Shown here one piece after another: positions 47,766 to 58,233 of a DNA stretch of 64,000 bases. Both the position numbers and the translations under genes were made by a program. Every line of letters begins with the position of its first letter. The first letter of the stretch is position 1. The stretch is taken from positions 62,001 through 126,000 of the forward strand of contig CAMDZD010000002.1 of the NCBI GenBank assembly GCA_945910815.1. Reading direction: 5' to 3'. Origin of the DNA: an uncultured Clostridia bacterium (GTDB lineage Bacteria > Bacillota > Clostridia > Oscillospirales > Ruminococcaceae). The notes beneath the pieces were generated by a model that saw only the letters and a list, made by a program, of their open reading frames with translations, was not told the DNA's origin and ran no database searches.

Positions 47766-50114
47766 ATGACGCTGAAAGATTTAAAAACAGGAAAAAGTGC
47801 CGTTATTCTCGAAACGGGCGGAGAGGGTTCGCTCCGTCAGCACTTTCTCGATATGGGAGTTATCCCCGGTGCAGAAGTTACGCTTGTGAAATATGCTCCT
47901 ATGGGTGACCCTATGGAGCTTAGAATACATGGCTATGAGCTTACTCTCCGCCTTGCCGATGCAGAAAAAATTACCATAAGCCCAATTGAAAAAACTGCTG
48001 AAAGCAATATCAGCAGTTCCGCAATAAAGCATAAGCGTGAACATCCCGGACTTGGCGAGGGCGGTAAATATCATGTAAAGGCTGATGAAAATCCTCTCCC
48101 TAAGGGAACTATTCTGACATTCGCACTTGCAGGCAATCAGAACTGCGGAAAAACTACTCTTTTCAATCAGCTTACAGGCTCAAATCAGCATGTCGGAAAT
48201 TTTCCCGGGGTTACTGTCGACCAGAAAAGCGGTATGATTAAAAATCACCCTGAAACACTTATAACCGACCTTCCCGGAATTTATTCTATGTCACCGTATA
48301 CAAGTGAGGAAATCGTTACAAGGGAATTTATAATAAATCAAAAGCCCAAAGGTATTATAAATATAGTTGATGCAACTAATATAGAAAGAAATCTTTATCT
48401 TACAATGCAGTTGATGGAGCTTGATATTCCTATGGTTCTCGCACTTAATATGATGGACGAAATGAGAGGAAACGGCGGTTCTGTACATATCAACGAGCTT
48501 GAGGATATGCTCGGTATTCCTGTTGTGCCTATATCCGCATCAAAAAATGAGGGTATCGATGAACTTGTAAGTCATGCACTGCACGTTGCACAGTATCAGG
48601 AACGCCCCGGAAGAATTGATTTCTGCGGTAAAAACGATAACGGCGGTGCTGTTCACCGATGTCTGCACGGTATTATGGAGCTTATTGAAGACCATGCAAA
48701 ATCTGCCGGTATTCCGGTAAGATTTGCATCAAGCAAGCTTGTTGAGGGCGATAAAATTATTGAAAATGCTCTTAATCTGACCCAGAACGAAAAGGAAATG
48801 ATTGAACATATAGTCTGTCAGATGGAAGAAGAAAGAGGTCTTGACCGTAACGCTTCAATCGCCGATATGAGATTTACTTTCATTAATAAACTGGTAAAAA
48901 ATACTGTTGTAAAGCCTAAGGAAAGCAAGGAACATGAGCGTAGCAGAAAAATAGATAAATTCCTTACCGGAAAATATACGGCTATTCCTGCATTCGCTCT
49001 GATTATGTCTGCCGTATTCTTTCTGACTTTTAATGTAATAGGTGCATTTTTTCAGGGTATTCTCGAAACTGCCGTTGAATCCCTTACGCAGATAATGGAT
49101 TCCGCCTTAAGCTCGTGGCATGTAAATGAGGTACTTCATTCGCTTATAATTGACGGAATTTTTAACGGCGTAGGAAGTGTTTTAAGCTTTCTGCCGGTTA
49201 TAGTTACGCTGTTTTTCTTTCTTTCGATTCTTGAGGACAGCGGATATATGGCGAGAGTTGCCTTTGTTATGGATAAACTGCTAAGAAAAATAGGACTTTC
49301 CGGAAGAAGTATCGTTCCTATGCTTATAGGATTCGGGTGTACAGTTCCGGCAATTATGGCAAGCCGTACACTGCCCTCCGAACGTGACCGAAAAATGACT
49401 ATTCTGCTTACTCCTTTTATGAGCTGTACCGCAAAACTGCCTATATACGGATTTTTTACTTCAATGTTCTTTCCGGAATACAGCGGATTTATTATGATAG
49501 CTCTTTATTTCGGAGGAATTATTGCCGGAATTGTTGTGGCTCTTATTTCAAGAAATACAATGTTTAAAGGTGAGGCTGTTCCGTTTGTTATGGAGCTTCC
49601 GAATTATCGTATGCCTGGAGCTAAAAATGTTGCAATGCTCCTCTGGGATAAGGCTAAGGATTTCCTGCAACGTGCTTTTACCGTTATATTTATTGCATCT
49701 GTAATTATATGGTTCTTACAGAATTTCGATTTACATATACGTATGACTGACAACTCTCAGAATAGTATACTTGCCGTTATTGCGGGATTTATTGCCCCTG
49801 TATTTGCTCCGCTCGGATTCGGTGACTGGAGAATATGCACATCGCTGATAGCAGGCTTTATGGCTAAGGAAAGCGTTGTTTCTACTCTTTCGGTACTTTT
49901 CGGAAATACTGCAAATATTACTTCTCTGCTTGCTCCCGCTGATGCTCTTTCACTGCTTGTATTCTGCCTGCTTTATACTCCCTGCGTTGCCTCAATATCA
50001 GCCGTAAAAAGAGAACTCGGAGGAAAATGGGCTTTCGGTATCGTTGTAGAACAGTGCGTTATTGCGTGGATTTCCGCACTTCTTGTAAGAGCTGTTGCAG
50101 TTATGATAATATAA
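47766..50114 (+). CDS. feoB: FeoA-FeoB fusion ferrous iron transporter
   Basis: N-terminal FeoA/SH3-like MTLKDLKTGKSAVILETGGEGSLRQHFLDMGVIPGAEVTLVKYAPMGDPMELRIHGYELTLR; G-domain AGNQNCGKTTLFNQLTGSNQHVGNFPGVTVDQKSG; FeoB membrane core. Confidence 0.95.
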   Translation: MTLKDLKTGKSAVILETGGEGSLRQHFLDMGVIPGAEVTLVKYAPMGDPMELRIHGYELTLRLADAEKITISPIEKTAESNISSSAIKHKREHPGLGEGGKYHVKADENPLPKGTILTFALAGNQNCGKTTLFNQLTGSNQHVGNFPGVTVDQKSGMIKNHPETLITDLPGIYSMSPYTSEEIVTREFIINQKPKGIINIVDATNIERNLYLTMQLMELDIPMVLALNMMDEMRGNGGSVHINELEDMLGIPVVPISASKNEGIDELVSHALHVAQYQERPGRIDFCGKNDNGGAVHRCLHGIMELIEDHAKSAGIPVRFASSKLVEGDKIIENALNLTQNEKEMIEHIVCQMEEERGLDRNASIADMRFTFINKLVKNTVVKPKESKEHERSRKIDKFLTGKYTAIPAFALIMSAVFFLTFNVIGAFFQGILETAVESLTQIMDSALSSWHVNEVLHSLIIDGIFNGVGSVLSFLPVIVTLFFFLSILEDSGYMARVAFVMDKLLRKIGLSGRSIVPMLIGFGCTVPAIMASRTLPSERDRKMTILLTPFMSCTAKLPIYGFFTSMFFPEYSGFIMIALYFGGIIAGIVVALISRNTMFKGEAVPFVMELPNYRMPGAKNVAMLLWDKAKDFLQRAFTVIFIASVIIWFLQNFDLHIRMTDNSQNSILAVIAGFIAPVFAPLGFGDWRICTSLIAGFMAKESVVSTLSVLFGNTANITSLLAPADALSLLVFCLLYTPCVASISAVKRELGGKWAFGIVVEQCVIAWISALLVRAVAVMII

Positions 50115-50123
50115 ATATTCAAG

Positions 50124-50145
50124 GGACGCACCTTTCAATGCGTCC
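50124..50145 (+). terminator. Terminator hairpin GGACGCA/TGCGTCC followed by T-run
   Basis: 7-bp stem followed by TGTTTTTTTG just after the feoB stop. Confidence 0.8.
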
Positions 50146-50156
50146 TGTTTTTTTGT

Positions 50157-52376
50157 TTATGACTGTTCGCTTAAATAAATTGATACTCTGCTTTGAATAC
50201 GTTCCGCACATTCTTCAGCGGATATATTTCCGTTTATAAATTCATTAAATTCCTCGTCCATAATATAAGTAATATATCCGTTTCTGTAAATCAAAGTATC
50301 GCATGTATCAAGATATTTTATAAAATCCCTGTATACTTCATCACTTAAAGGGTTGCCGTAAAAATAAGTTTTGCTGTCTGCACTGTTATGCTGATATATT
50401 CCGGCAGATTTTTTAGATATATCCTTTCTTGTCGCAAGGTAACCGCTGTACATTGACGGTGTATTCTGCTGATATTCTGCACTCATTATGTAATTTATAT
50501 ATTCCCACGCACCTTCCGTACAACTGCCGTTTGATATAACGGAATAAATATGGTTTGACGAAATAATTCCGGAATGATTATCGTCAGGGATTCCCAGAAA
50601 TGTTATATTTTCAATGTCCATGGAGCGAATCTGACTTAAATCCGAAAGTGAACTCAATGACATAATATATTCGCTTGTCAAGAGAGATTTTTTGTTTTTA
50701 AGCATTGAGTGTGTTTCCTGATTTACAAGTTCCTGTTCTTCCTGAGTCAGTGAGCTGTAATCACGTTCCGGAAGCATTGGAACATCCCGGCAGAACTCAA
50801 GAAATTTTATAAATTTTTCGGAATCAAAACTGCATGACGAATTTTCATAATCAATCCATGCTCTTGTATTATATCCACCGAACATTTCAAAAACCTGCGT
50901 TCTTGTGTTAAGTGATTCGTTGTTTGAAAGAGTCATTCCCTCAGGCAGATTTTCAGTTATTTCATACATATCCTCATAAGACCAGTTTTCATATTCTTTT
51001 CCGACAACTTCACTGTTTGCGATACAGGTCATTATATAATACTGTGAACATATACCATAAAGTCCGTTTTTATATTCAAAGGCATTGATAACATTTTCAC
51101 GGACATCATCTTTTGAAAATCCGCCGTATTTTTTCATTAAGTCATACATATTCAGAAATACTTCCGAGTCAGCATACTGATACATTTTTGAAGTCTGACT
51201 GTATACAAACAAATCAGGAGCATTTCCGGAAATCAAATCCCTGTTAAATTCATCATAATCTCCGCCGTATGACTTACATTCCACAATATATTCATCGCTT
51301 CTTTTGTTGAATCCCGATATAACGGCATTCAAATCATCATAGGCTGTATCCTCAACGCCAAGAATTACTGTTTTTTTGTTTTCAACATAATCATCAGGTC
51401 TTGCTGTAAGAACTGATATATACGTCATTCCGCTTGAACTGCAACCGTACATCATAATACGACCTTCTGAACCTATGCAGATTTCATATACTTCCGATGA
51501 AATTATATTTGATTTTGAAAAGTCAAGTATTTTTATAAATTCATTGCTTTCAGTAAGTCCGAAATATCCCTCATTCATTCGCATATACATTCTGAATCCG
51601 TTTGTGCCTCGTCTCAGCGAACCACATATGCTTAAATAATTATCAGTTTCAATTTTCTCAGATATATTTTTCAGAGAATTTTCCTCATAAAATGAAAGAG
51701 TCTTAAACTCCCCGACTGCAAGCTTTCCGGAATTGTCCGTGCCTGAAAAGTCAATTCCCTTATCGCTCTGAACTGTATCAGTTATTTTTCCGTCAGAACT
51801 GAATTTTACAAGTGATGTATAGAAATTTGCCGTATATGTATCATCATTATTTCTGACAAGTCCGTTTATATGGGATTCCGTAAGATTATAATATTTTTCC
51901 ATATTATTAATATCAGTTTCGGATATAAGATTTCCGGAGCTGTCATATTTTGCAAGCTCAAACGATAAAACAGCATTGCTGATATAATCCTGTTCATCAA
52001 ATTCACCGTTTTCGGGGAAATCATAATCGCATATATATTTCAGCTGTGAAATTTCTCCGTCAGGACTTATGTCATACATACATTCTGTAATATTTTCCCT
52101 TTTGCGCAGAATTTCCGTGCTTTCGGTTTTAAAATCCGAATCAAGAATACAAAACTTTATATTATAAGAAAAATCATTGTAAATTATATAATGCCTTTCA
52201 AGATTTTCCGCATATTCCATATACTCAAAAATATTGTAATCTTCGGGCATATTCAGATGTTCTTCCTTGTACATAGTCTGTGTGACCGGTACGGGAATAT
52301 TTTCTGTATTTTTTTCTCCGCAGGAACATACAGAAAAAACAATCATAACTGCAAAAGCTTTTAAAAATTTTTTCAT
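50157..52376 (-). CDS. Lipoprotein, extracellular solute-binding-protein-like C-terminal half with a long non-SBP N-terminal region
   Basis: Signal peptide/lipobox-like VFSVCSCG; C-terminal half TVILGVEDTAYDDLNAVISGFNKRSDEYIVECKSYGGDYDEFNRDLISGNAPDLFVY resembles sugar-type SBPs. Confidence 0.75.
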   Translation of the reverse strand: MKKFLKAFAVMIVFSVCSCGEKNTENIPVPVTQTMYKEEHLNMPEDYNIFEYMEYAENLERHYIIYNDFSYNIKFCILDSDFKTESTEILRKRENITECMYDISPDGEISQLKYICDYDFPENGEFDEQDYISNAVLSFELAKYDSSGNLISETDINNMEKYYNLTESHINGLVRNNDDTYTANFYTSLVKFSSDGKITDTVQSDKGIDFSGTDNSGKLAVGEFKTLSFYEENSLKNISEKIETDNYLSICGSLRRGTNGFRMYMRMNEGYFGLTESNEFIKILDFSKSNIISSEVYEICIGSEGRIMMYGCSSSGMTYISVLTARPDDYVENKKTVILGVEDTAYDDLNAVISGFNKRSDEYIVECKSYGGDYDEFNRDLISGNAPDLFVYSQTSKMYQYADSEVFLNMYDLMKKYGGFSKDDVRENVINAFEYKNGLYGICSQYYIMTCIANSEVVGKEYENWSYEDMYEITENLPEGMTLSNNESLNTRTQVFEMFGGYNTRAWIDYENSSCSFDSEKFIKFLEFCRDVPMLPERDYSSLTQEEQELVNQETHSMLKNKKSLLTSEYIMSLSSLSDLSQIRSMDIENITFLGIPDDNHSGIISSNHIYSVISNGSCTEGAWEYINYIMSAEYQQNTPSMYSGYLATRKDISKKSAGIYQHNSADSKTYFYGNPLSDEVYRDFIKYLDTCDTLIYRNGYITYIMDEEFNEFINGNISAEECAERIQSRVSIYLSEQS

Positions 52377-52453
52377 AGTCAGAACTTCCTTTCAGTGTTT
52401 TATATATAAGTGATTTTCAGACACAAAAAAGACGAACTTTTTTGAAAAAAATC

Positions 52454-52479
52454 GGGCGGATTATTTAAAAAATCCGCCC
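52454..52479 (-). terminator. Terminator hairpin GGGCGGAT/ATCCGCCC
   Basis: Inverted repeat immediately downstream of the histidine kinase gene (minus strand). Confidence 0.7.
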
Positions 52480-52488
52480 TTGAATTTT

Positions 52489-54867
52489 TTATCCGTTTTT
52501 TCGGAGAGGGTATCTTGTTTCCGCAATAAATACATCTCCGTCAATTTTTATGTTGAAATTACCTCCGCAAGCTTCAGTGAAACTTTTTGCTATCGAAAGA
52601 CCTAAGCCGTTTCCCTCGCTTGTACGTGATTCGTCACCCCTTGTAAAGCGTTCGGTTATTTCCTCCGGAGTGAATTTCATTTCATATGCCGATATATTTT
52701 TTATCTCTGTTATTACCTCGTTTTGTACTGTGTAAAGCTTTATGTATATTCTTGTTCCGTTCATTGAATACTTAAGAGCATTGTCTATAAGATTCTGATA
52801 TACTCTGTAAAGCTTTTTTCCCTCCGCATATATGGGAGCTGTCTCCGTCTGAATATCCGTGCGGATTTCCCTGCCGTATTTTTCTATCTTGTCCGACATA
52901 TCCGCTTTAACCTGTTCAATAAGTATGCACATATCTATATTTTCAAGTGCTATATCTGTATTGCTTGTAGCTTTTGCAAGGTCGAATAAATCAGATACTA
53001 TTGATTTAAGTCTCGCTGATTTCTGTTCAAGTATCTTTACATAATCCGAAGCTTCCGGAGTAAGTTCTTCCGCTGAAAGCAAATCTATATAGCTTATTAT
53101 CGATGTCAGCGGAGTTTTGAGGTCATGCGATACATTTGTTACAAGGTCAATTTTCATACGCTCCGATTTTATCTGATTTTCGACAGCCGTCTGTATTCCG
53201 TCTGAAATATTGTCAAGCATTATATTCATTTTGTATGTGACATCTTTTTCCGGAACGCCTGACGGACTGTAATCGCCTTTTGTCATATTTTCGATTCGCT
53301 CGCTTAGTCTGGTCATTGACTGCAAATCATTGAAATTAAGAAATACATACAAACCCAGTATAATCAAACTGCATATAATTATAATTTCTTCAGTTCGGAA
53401 ATCCATTCCAATAATTATTATAATTATTTCCGCAATACTGCATATTCCCAGTCTTTTCAAAAACTTAAATGCAAATGCATTGTTTCTGATTATATATTTT
53501 GCAGATACTCTCTGTTTCCATTCTTTTTTGACTATTAAAAAGCCTTTTTTCAGCCACCCGAAAAATTTCTTCAATATTTTTACCGAAATTGTTGTTTCGC
53601 AAAATTTTCCGCATTTGAATTTCCTGATTATCGAACCCAGCAGAATCATTATCATAGAATATATAACAGGTATAATCAATGCATACATAATCTGCACAAG
53701 ATAATAGCTGTTGTTAAGATTATAGCTCATAATACTTATTGTATGCGGTGCGGCAAAAAATCCCCCGATGACAATAAATCCGGCTATGCCTGCTAAAAGC
53801 ACTTCACTCCATATTCTGTCAAAATGACGGAATATAAATTTGTTTTCCTCAACGCTCCAGCCGTCCGCAGTCAGAACATATACGCTTAATATCAGTGCTA
53901 CAAATAAAAGCGGTATCAGAATTGCTATGCTTTTTGTAATATTATCCTCTTTCTGCTGACGCATCATAAGAGAGTTTTCATATTCAGCTATCATATTATC
54001 TGAAGGAACTATTGCTATTTTAAGATTTTCATTACTGCCTTCATATTCAGAAAAATTTGAATAATCAACTTTATGCCATTCGTTTGCTTGTCCGTCATAT
54101 ATCATTATTTCGCCGTCTTTTGGGGTCTGATAAGGTACTATCGTTGTGCCTTCAACTGTTTCTTCCGATTCATAATAATCATTATATCCGTATTCATAAT
54201 TTTCATAATCAATCGGCAAAGGCGTTGAACCGTCCTTTTTATAGTATATTTTTACTCCGTAGTTGTCTGTATAATAATCAAGTCCCGTTGTATCAAAATC
54301 AAACAATGCTACATTCTTTTCCGTTAAATTGAAATTATAGTAATACATTCCGTAACTTGTACTGTACCACGAATTATAATGCAGATTGTCGAAAATATAT
54401 TCCGGTATATTATGATAGTCTCCACGATAAAATAAACAGTATTTGCTGTAATCCGCCATAAGCTGTTCAGACGTATTGTCCGTATTGGTAAGAATACGAT
54501 TATTATATGATACATAATATCTGAAATCATTAATATAATCAAGCTCAGGCCTTCCGTTTTCATCAAGCAGACCTTTTTCTGAAAGAGCTGATTTTATTGA
54601 GCTTTCAAGCTCCTTTGAACAGGTATATTTTCCCTTTGAATCCGTATTTTTAAGATATGTATTTCCTATCAGCCAGAGTTTATCGAATAAATTCATCATA
54701 CTGTCGCTGTATTCATAGCTTTCCAGACTGCTCGGGACATAGTTGCAGAAAAGTTCCTTATTATCGACAATTGAATCTACAAAGCCGAATGTACACGCTC
54801 CTATGATAATAAATGCCAGTATAAATGCGGTTACCCTTGTTTTTACGGATTTTAAAAATTTCATCAT
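52489..54867 (-). CDS. Two-component sensor histidine kinase with a large Tyr-rich extracytoplasmic region
   Basis: LVTNVSHDLKTPLTSIISYIDLL (H-box), NLIDNALKYSMNGTRIYI (N-box), GNGLGLSIAKSFTEACGGNF (G-box); several TM segments; start trimmed to MMKFLKS. Confidence 0.93.
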   Translation of the reverse strand: MMKFLKSVKTRVTAFILAFIIIGACTFGFVDSIVDNKELFCNYVPSSLESYEYSDSMMNLFDKLWLIGNTYLKNTDSKGKYTCSKELESSIKSALSEKGLLDENGRPELDYINDFRYYVSYNNRILTNTDNTSEQLMADYSKYCLFYRGDYHNIPEYIFDNLHYNSWYSTSYGMYYYNFNLTEKNVALFDFDTTGLDYYTDNYGVKIYYKKDGSTPLPIDYENYEYGYNDYYESEETVEGTTIVPYQTPKDGEIMIYDGQANEWHKVDYSNFSEYEGSNENLKIAIVPSDNMIAEYENSLMMRQQKEDNITKSIAILIPLLFVALILSVYVLTADGWSVEENKFIFRHFDRIWSEVLLAGIAGFIVIGGFFAAPHTISIMSYNLNNSYYLVQIMYALIIPVIYSMIMILLGSIIRKFKCGKFCETTISVKILKKFFGWLKKGFLIVKKEWKQRVSAKYIIRNNAFAFKFLKRLGICSIAEIIIIIIGMDFRTEEIIIICSLIILGLYVFLNFNDLQSMTRLSERIENMTKGDYSPSGVPEKDVTYKMNIMLDNISDGIQTAVENQIKSERMKIDLVTNVSHDLKTPLTSIISYIDLLSAEELTPEASDYVKILEQKSARLKSIVSDLFDLAKATSNTDIALENIDMCILIEQVKADMSDKIEKYGREIRTDIQTETAPIYAEGKKLYRVYQNLIDNALKYSMNGTRIYIKLYTVQNEVITEIKNISAYEMKFTPEEITERFTRGDESRTSEGNGLGLSIAKSFTEACGGNFNIKIDGDVFIAETRYPLRKNG

Positions 54868-54868
54868 T

Positions 54869-55600
54869 TTAATGCACCTCCCGGATTTTTTCAATCTTAT
54901 AGCCTATTCCCCATACTACTTTTAAGTATCTCGGTTCACTCGGATTGATTTCTATTTTCTCCCTGATATGCCTTATATGTACCATAACCGTATTTTCAAC
55001 GGAATATGATTCCTCATTCCAGACTTTTGAATATATTTCCTCTGCGGAAAATATTCTTCCTGCATTTTTCATAAGAAGTTCTATTATTTTAAACTCCGTT
55101 GCAGTAAGCTTTACGGGTTCTCCGTCAAGATAAAGCTGTTTTTCATTCATATTCAGCATAAGTCCGCCGTTTTTTATGCAGTTTGATTCAGTTCTGCTGT
55201 CTATTGCTCCGAGGCTTAAATATCTGCGTAAATTTGAATTTACTCTTGCAACAAGCTCCATTGGATTATACGGCTTTGTAATATAATCATCTGCTCCCAT
55301 TGACAAGCCCAGTATTTTATCGCTGTCCTCCGATTTCGCCGACAGTACTATTATCGGAATATTTTTAGTAGCACGTATTTTCATCATTGCGGAAAGTCCG
55401 TCAAGTTTAGGCATCATTATATCTATTATAATAAGATGAATTTCATTCTGAATAAGAACGTCAAGGGCTTCCAGTCCGTTGTATGCCTTGTAAATTTTAT
55501 ACCCCTCCTTTTCAAGAACTTTTGATATTGCGTTTACTATATCTTTGTCATCGTCTGTGACAAGTATTGATGATGATTCAAAACTGTTCATATAAAACAT
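54869..55600 (-). CDS. OmpR/PhoB-family response regulator
   Basis: ILVTDDDKDIVNAI, LIIIDIMMPKLDGLSAM, GADDYITKPYNPMELVARV, winged helix C-terminus VWGIGYKIEK. Confidence 0.95.
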   Translation of the reverse strand: MFYMNSFESSSILVTDDDKDIVNAISKVLEKEGYKIYKAYNGLEALDVLIQNEIHLIIIDIMMPKLDGLSAMMKIRATKNIPIIVLSAKSEDSDKILGLSMGADDYITKPYNPMELVARVNSNLRRYLSLGAIDSRTESNCIKNGGLMLNMNEKQLYLDGEPVKLTATEFKIIELLMKNAGRIFSAEEIYSKVWNEESYSVENTVMVHIRHIREKIEINPSEPRYLKVVWGIGYKIEKIREVH

Positions 55601-58086
55601 TTCCTCCTGAATTTTTTTCTGACTCTGTAATAATTTATTTCACAAACTATTGAATACAGAAATATAACTGACCCCGCTAATGATGTAACTATTCCCGCCG
55701 TTCTGAACGGAGCATGATATTCTATAATTATATTATGTTTTCCGGCTTTTATCGGAAATCCTATAAATGCTGTATTTGTTTTATAATATTCTGTATCTGC
55801 TCCGTCAACACTTATTTTAAATCCCTTGTCATACGGCACTGAAAGATTAAACCACCCGTCATGTGTTGCGTTTATACTGCCTTGTATAGTATCTCCTTTT
55901 GTAAATGTACGGTCTATATTAAAATTATCTCTCTGCATACTTTCAAATGCAGATACATCAAGACTGTATATTTCAAAATCCGAAAGCATGTAAATTCCGT
56001 CCGAAAACTCAAACATAAGACTTTTTACAGGCTTATCTGAAGATAATATATATGTAAAATCATAATTTTTATTATTATACTTCCAGTCAGGTGCGGAAAG
56101 TTTATTTTTAACTCCGTTTACGCTTACTGAAATATCTTTCCTATTATCTCCTATACGGTTATCTGCACGGAATTTAAGCATAATCAGATTTTCTGACATA
56201 TTATCCGGATTTATGCATATTTTAAACGGCATATCACTTTTTACTTCATATGCCTGATTTACTTTTCTGATTCTGCCCGTATCGCAAAGCTTATCAAAAT
56301 CACATGAAATCTCTGTTATTTTATCGGGATATATTGTATTTTTACCTTCTGTATCTGCTATAATGTTTTCAAGGAGAGCTTCTGTCTTTTCATTCCAGCT
56401 GAGAGAATTAAATACATCTTCACTCATTATATTTGATGACGCATATCCCACTGAAAAAGCCATGCTGTTTCTGAAAAGATTGTATTTCCCTGTACTGTCA
56501 GTACATGTTTCGCCATACATAGGATTATATTTTTCGCTTATTCTGTATCTGCACCCCATTAATATATTAAATATCTCATTATAGGGCTGTGCCTGTAATG
56601 CGTTGTTACGGCACTGATTTTCTCCTGCTGATGTTTCAAATCTGAATTTCCTGAAATTCTGATTGTTTATTGATGAATATATTGTTGATGTATAGTAATC
56701 ATTTCCATATATGGAATTTACAAGTTTTGGATTGTCATTTGCAAATCTGTAAAAGCTGTAATCTCCGGCAACTGTCCTTTCTGTAAGCTCCTGTATTTCA
56801 TCTGAATAAAATTCTTCAATTTCAGTATGCGTTACAAAATTATCGCTCAGATTTACTGATATACAGCATACAAATCCGAATATCACCGCCGGAATATATC
56901 TTCTGCAATCTCTGAATCTGACAAGAAAAATCATTGATACGATTAAATCACACACTGTAAGCACTAAAATCTTTTTACTGTTTCCGCTGAAAAGAATATA
57001 CGAAAGTATAAACAATGCAAGCACTGCCGAAACTTTAAATATATCTTTCCTTCTGATTTCGTTTCCGCATAAAATCAGTGCAAGCGGTATAAACGGTATA
57101 AGTATCTTTGAATCAGCATAGAGCTTTCCGTTCAGAAGATATACTATTAATGGAAAACACACTATAATAAGAAATATCCATGAAAGTATTTTCCTGTGCT
57201 TTTCATCAGAAAATATTCCTGATACAGCAAATATAATCACTGTTCCTGTAAGTCCCATTGAATACGGACTGTAAAGCATATAATCTGCATTTGCATGCGG
57301 AAAAATAAGTTCTGTTATATTTAATGAAGATGTTCCCGCCTCCCGACCGCTTAAAAGTGTAAACAGCACCGGAATCCACATAAATCCTGATATGAGTATC
57401 CCAAGAAATATATATTTTAACATTCTGAAATCTGCCCTGATATGCTTTTCATATGAATTGTATATCATATATATAACTATCACAAGAAATACACTTATAC
57501 TGAAATAAAAGCTCACAAGCATTATACAGCATGAACACACTGTAAGAATAATTCTGTTTTTAAGGCTGTCCATATCTGTACATACCATAAGTGAACCTAT
57601 CAGAAAGGGCATATACTGGATAAACATTATATGCCTGTGACTTTGATATATTAAAGGTGCAGAAAACATAAATACCAGTGAAAGCAAAAATGCCTTGCTT
57701 TTATTAAATCTGCCTTTAATAAATTTATAAAAAAGCATACACGATATATAGACAGATAATATACTGATAATTTGTATATATTCTGACATTCTTATCCACG
57801 GCATAAGATATGCAGGAAAATACAGAGGATTAAAAATTCCATAATATGCAAGATTGTATATATTCTGACCTCCGCCAAGCTGTAATGCAAAATCAGGAAA
57901 AATATCTCCCGTAGAATAAAATCTCGTCCGGAAATATTCCGGTATCGCAAAATGCTGATTTATCCAGTCCGTTTCCGAACCCCATACATCTGCTCCGCTG
58001 AAAACAAATATTATTATAAGCATAATTACAAATATGAATGTAAGTATAAATTCATAACGGTATCTCTTTATCATTTTAATTCTCAT
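55588..58086 (-). CDS. YfhO-family multi-pass membrane protein
   Basis: 832 aa, about 12 TM segments; YfhO-like N-terminus (GADVWGSETDWINQHFAIPEYFR...FALQLGGGQNIYNLAYYGIFNPLYFPAYLMP) and C-terminal YDKGFKISVDGADTEYYKTNTAFIGFPIKAGKHNIIIEYHAPF. Confidence 0.88.
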   Translation of the reverse strand: MRIKMIKRYRYEFILTFIFVIMLIIIFVFSGADVWGSETDWINQHFAIPEYFRTRFYSTGDIFPDFALQLGGGQNIYNLAYYGIFNPLYFPAYLMPWIRMSEYIQIISILSVYISCMLFYKFIKGRFNKSKAFLLSLVFMFSAPLIYQSHRHIMFIQYMPFLIGSLMVCTDMDSLKNRIILTVCSCCIMLVSFYFSISVFLVIVIYMIYNSYEKHIRADFRMLKYIFLGILISGFMWIPVLFTLLSGREAGTSSLNITELIFPHANADYMLYSPYSMGLTGTVIIFAVSGIFSDEKHRKILSWIFLIIVCFPLIVYLLNGKLYADSKILIPFIPLALILCGNEIRRKDIFKVSAVLALFILSYILFSGNSKKILVLTVCDLIVSMIFLVRFRDCRRYIPAVIFGFVCCISVNLSDNFVTHTEIEEFYSDEIQELTERTVAGDYSFYRFANDNPKLVNSIYGNDYYTSTIYSSINNQNFRKFRFETSAGENQCRNNALQAQPYNEIFNILMGCRYRISEKYNPMYGETCTDSTGKYNLFRNSMAFSVGYASSNIMSEDVFNSLSWNEKTEALLENIIADTEGKNTIYPDKITEISCDFDKLCDTGRIRKVNQAYEVKSDMPFKICINPDNMSENLIMLKFRADNRIGDNRKDISVSVNGVKNKLSAPDWKYNNKNYDFTYILSSDKPVKSLMFEFSDGIYMLSDFEIYSLDVSAFESMQRDNFNIDRTFTKGDTIQGSINATHDGWFNLSVPYDKGFKISVDGADTEYYKTNTAFIGFPIKAGKHNIIIEYHAPFRTAGIVTSLAGSVIFLYSIVCEINYYRVRKKFRRKCFI

Positions 58087-58115
58087 CTTCTCTCCTTTAT
58101 CATTTTAATCTTCAT
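58083..58115 (-). CDS. Putative 10-aa leader ORF (MKIKMIKERR) overlapping the YfhO start via ATGA
   Basis: ATG at 58115 preceded by GGAGAGGAG; its TGA overlaps the YfhO ATG (TCAT at 58083-58086 on +); arises from a 29-bp tandem duplication. Confidence 0.45.
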   Translation of the reverse strand: MKIKMIKERR

Positions 58116-58233
58116 CTCCTCTCCTGTCAAGATTATAATAACAGACGTTTCTTATTATCGGACTGATATAAATCTTAATTTTTTCTTAAATGAATGATTT
58201 TGTGTTTTTCATACAAAATTTTGGCGAAATAAC

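Noticed and set aside
54324-54566. 80-aa minus-strand ORF inside the histidine kinase gene
   Set aside because: Alternative frame of the kinase extracytoplasmic region on the same strand; no RBS or motif evidence.
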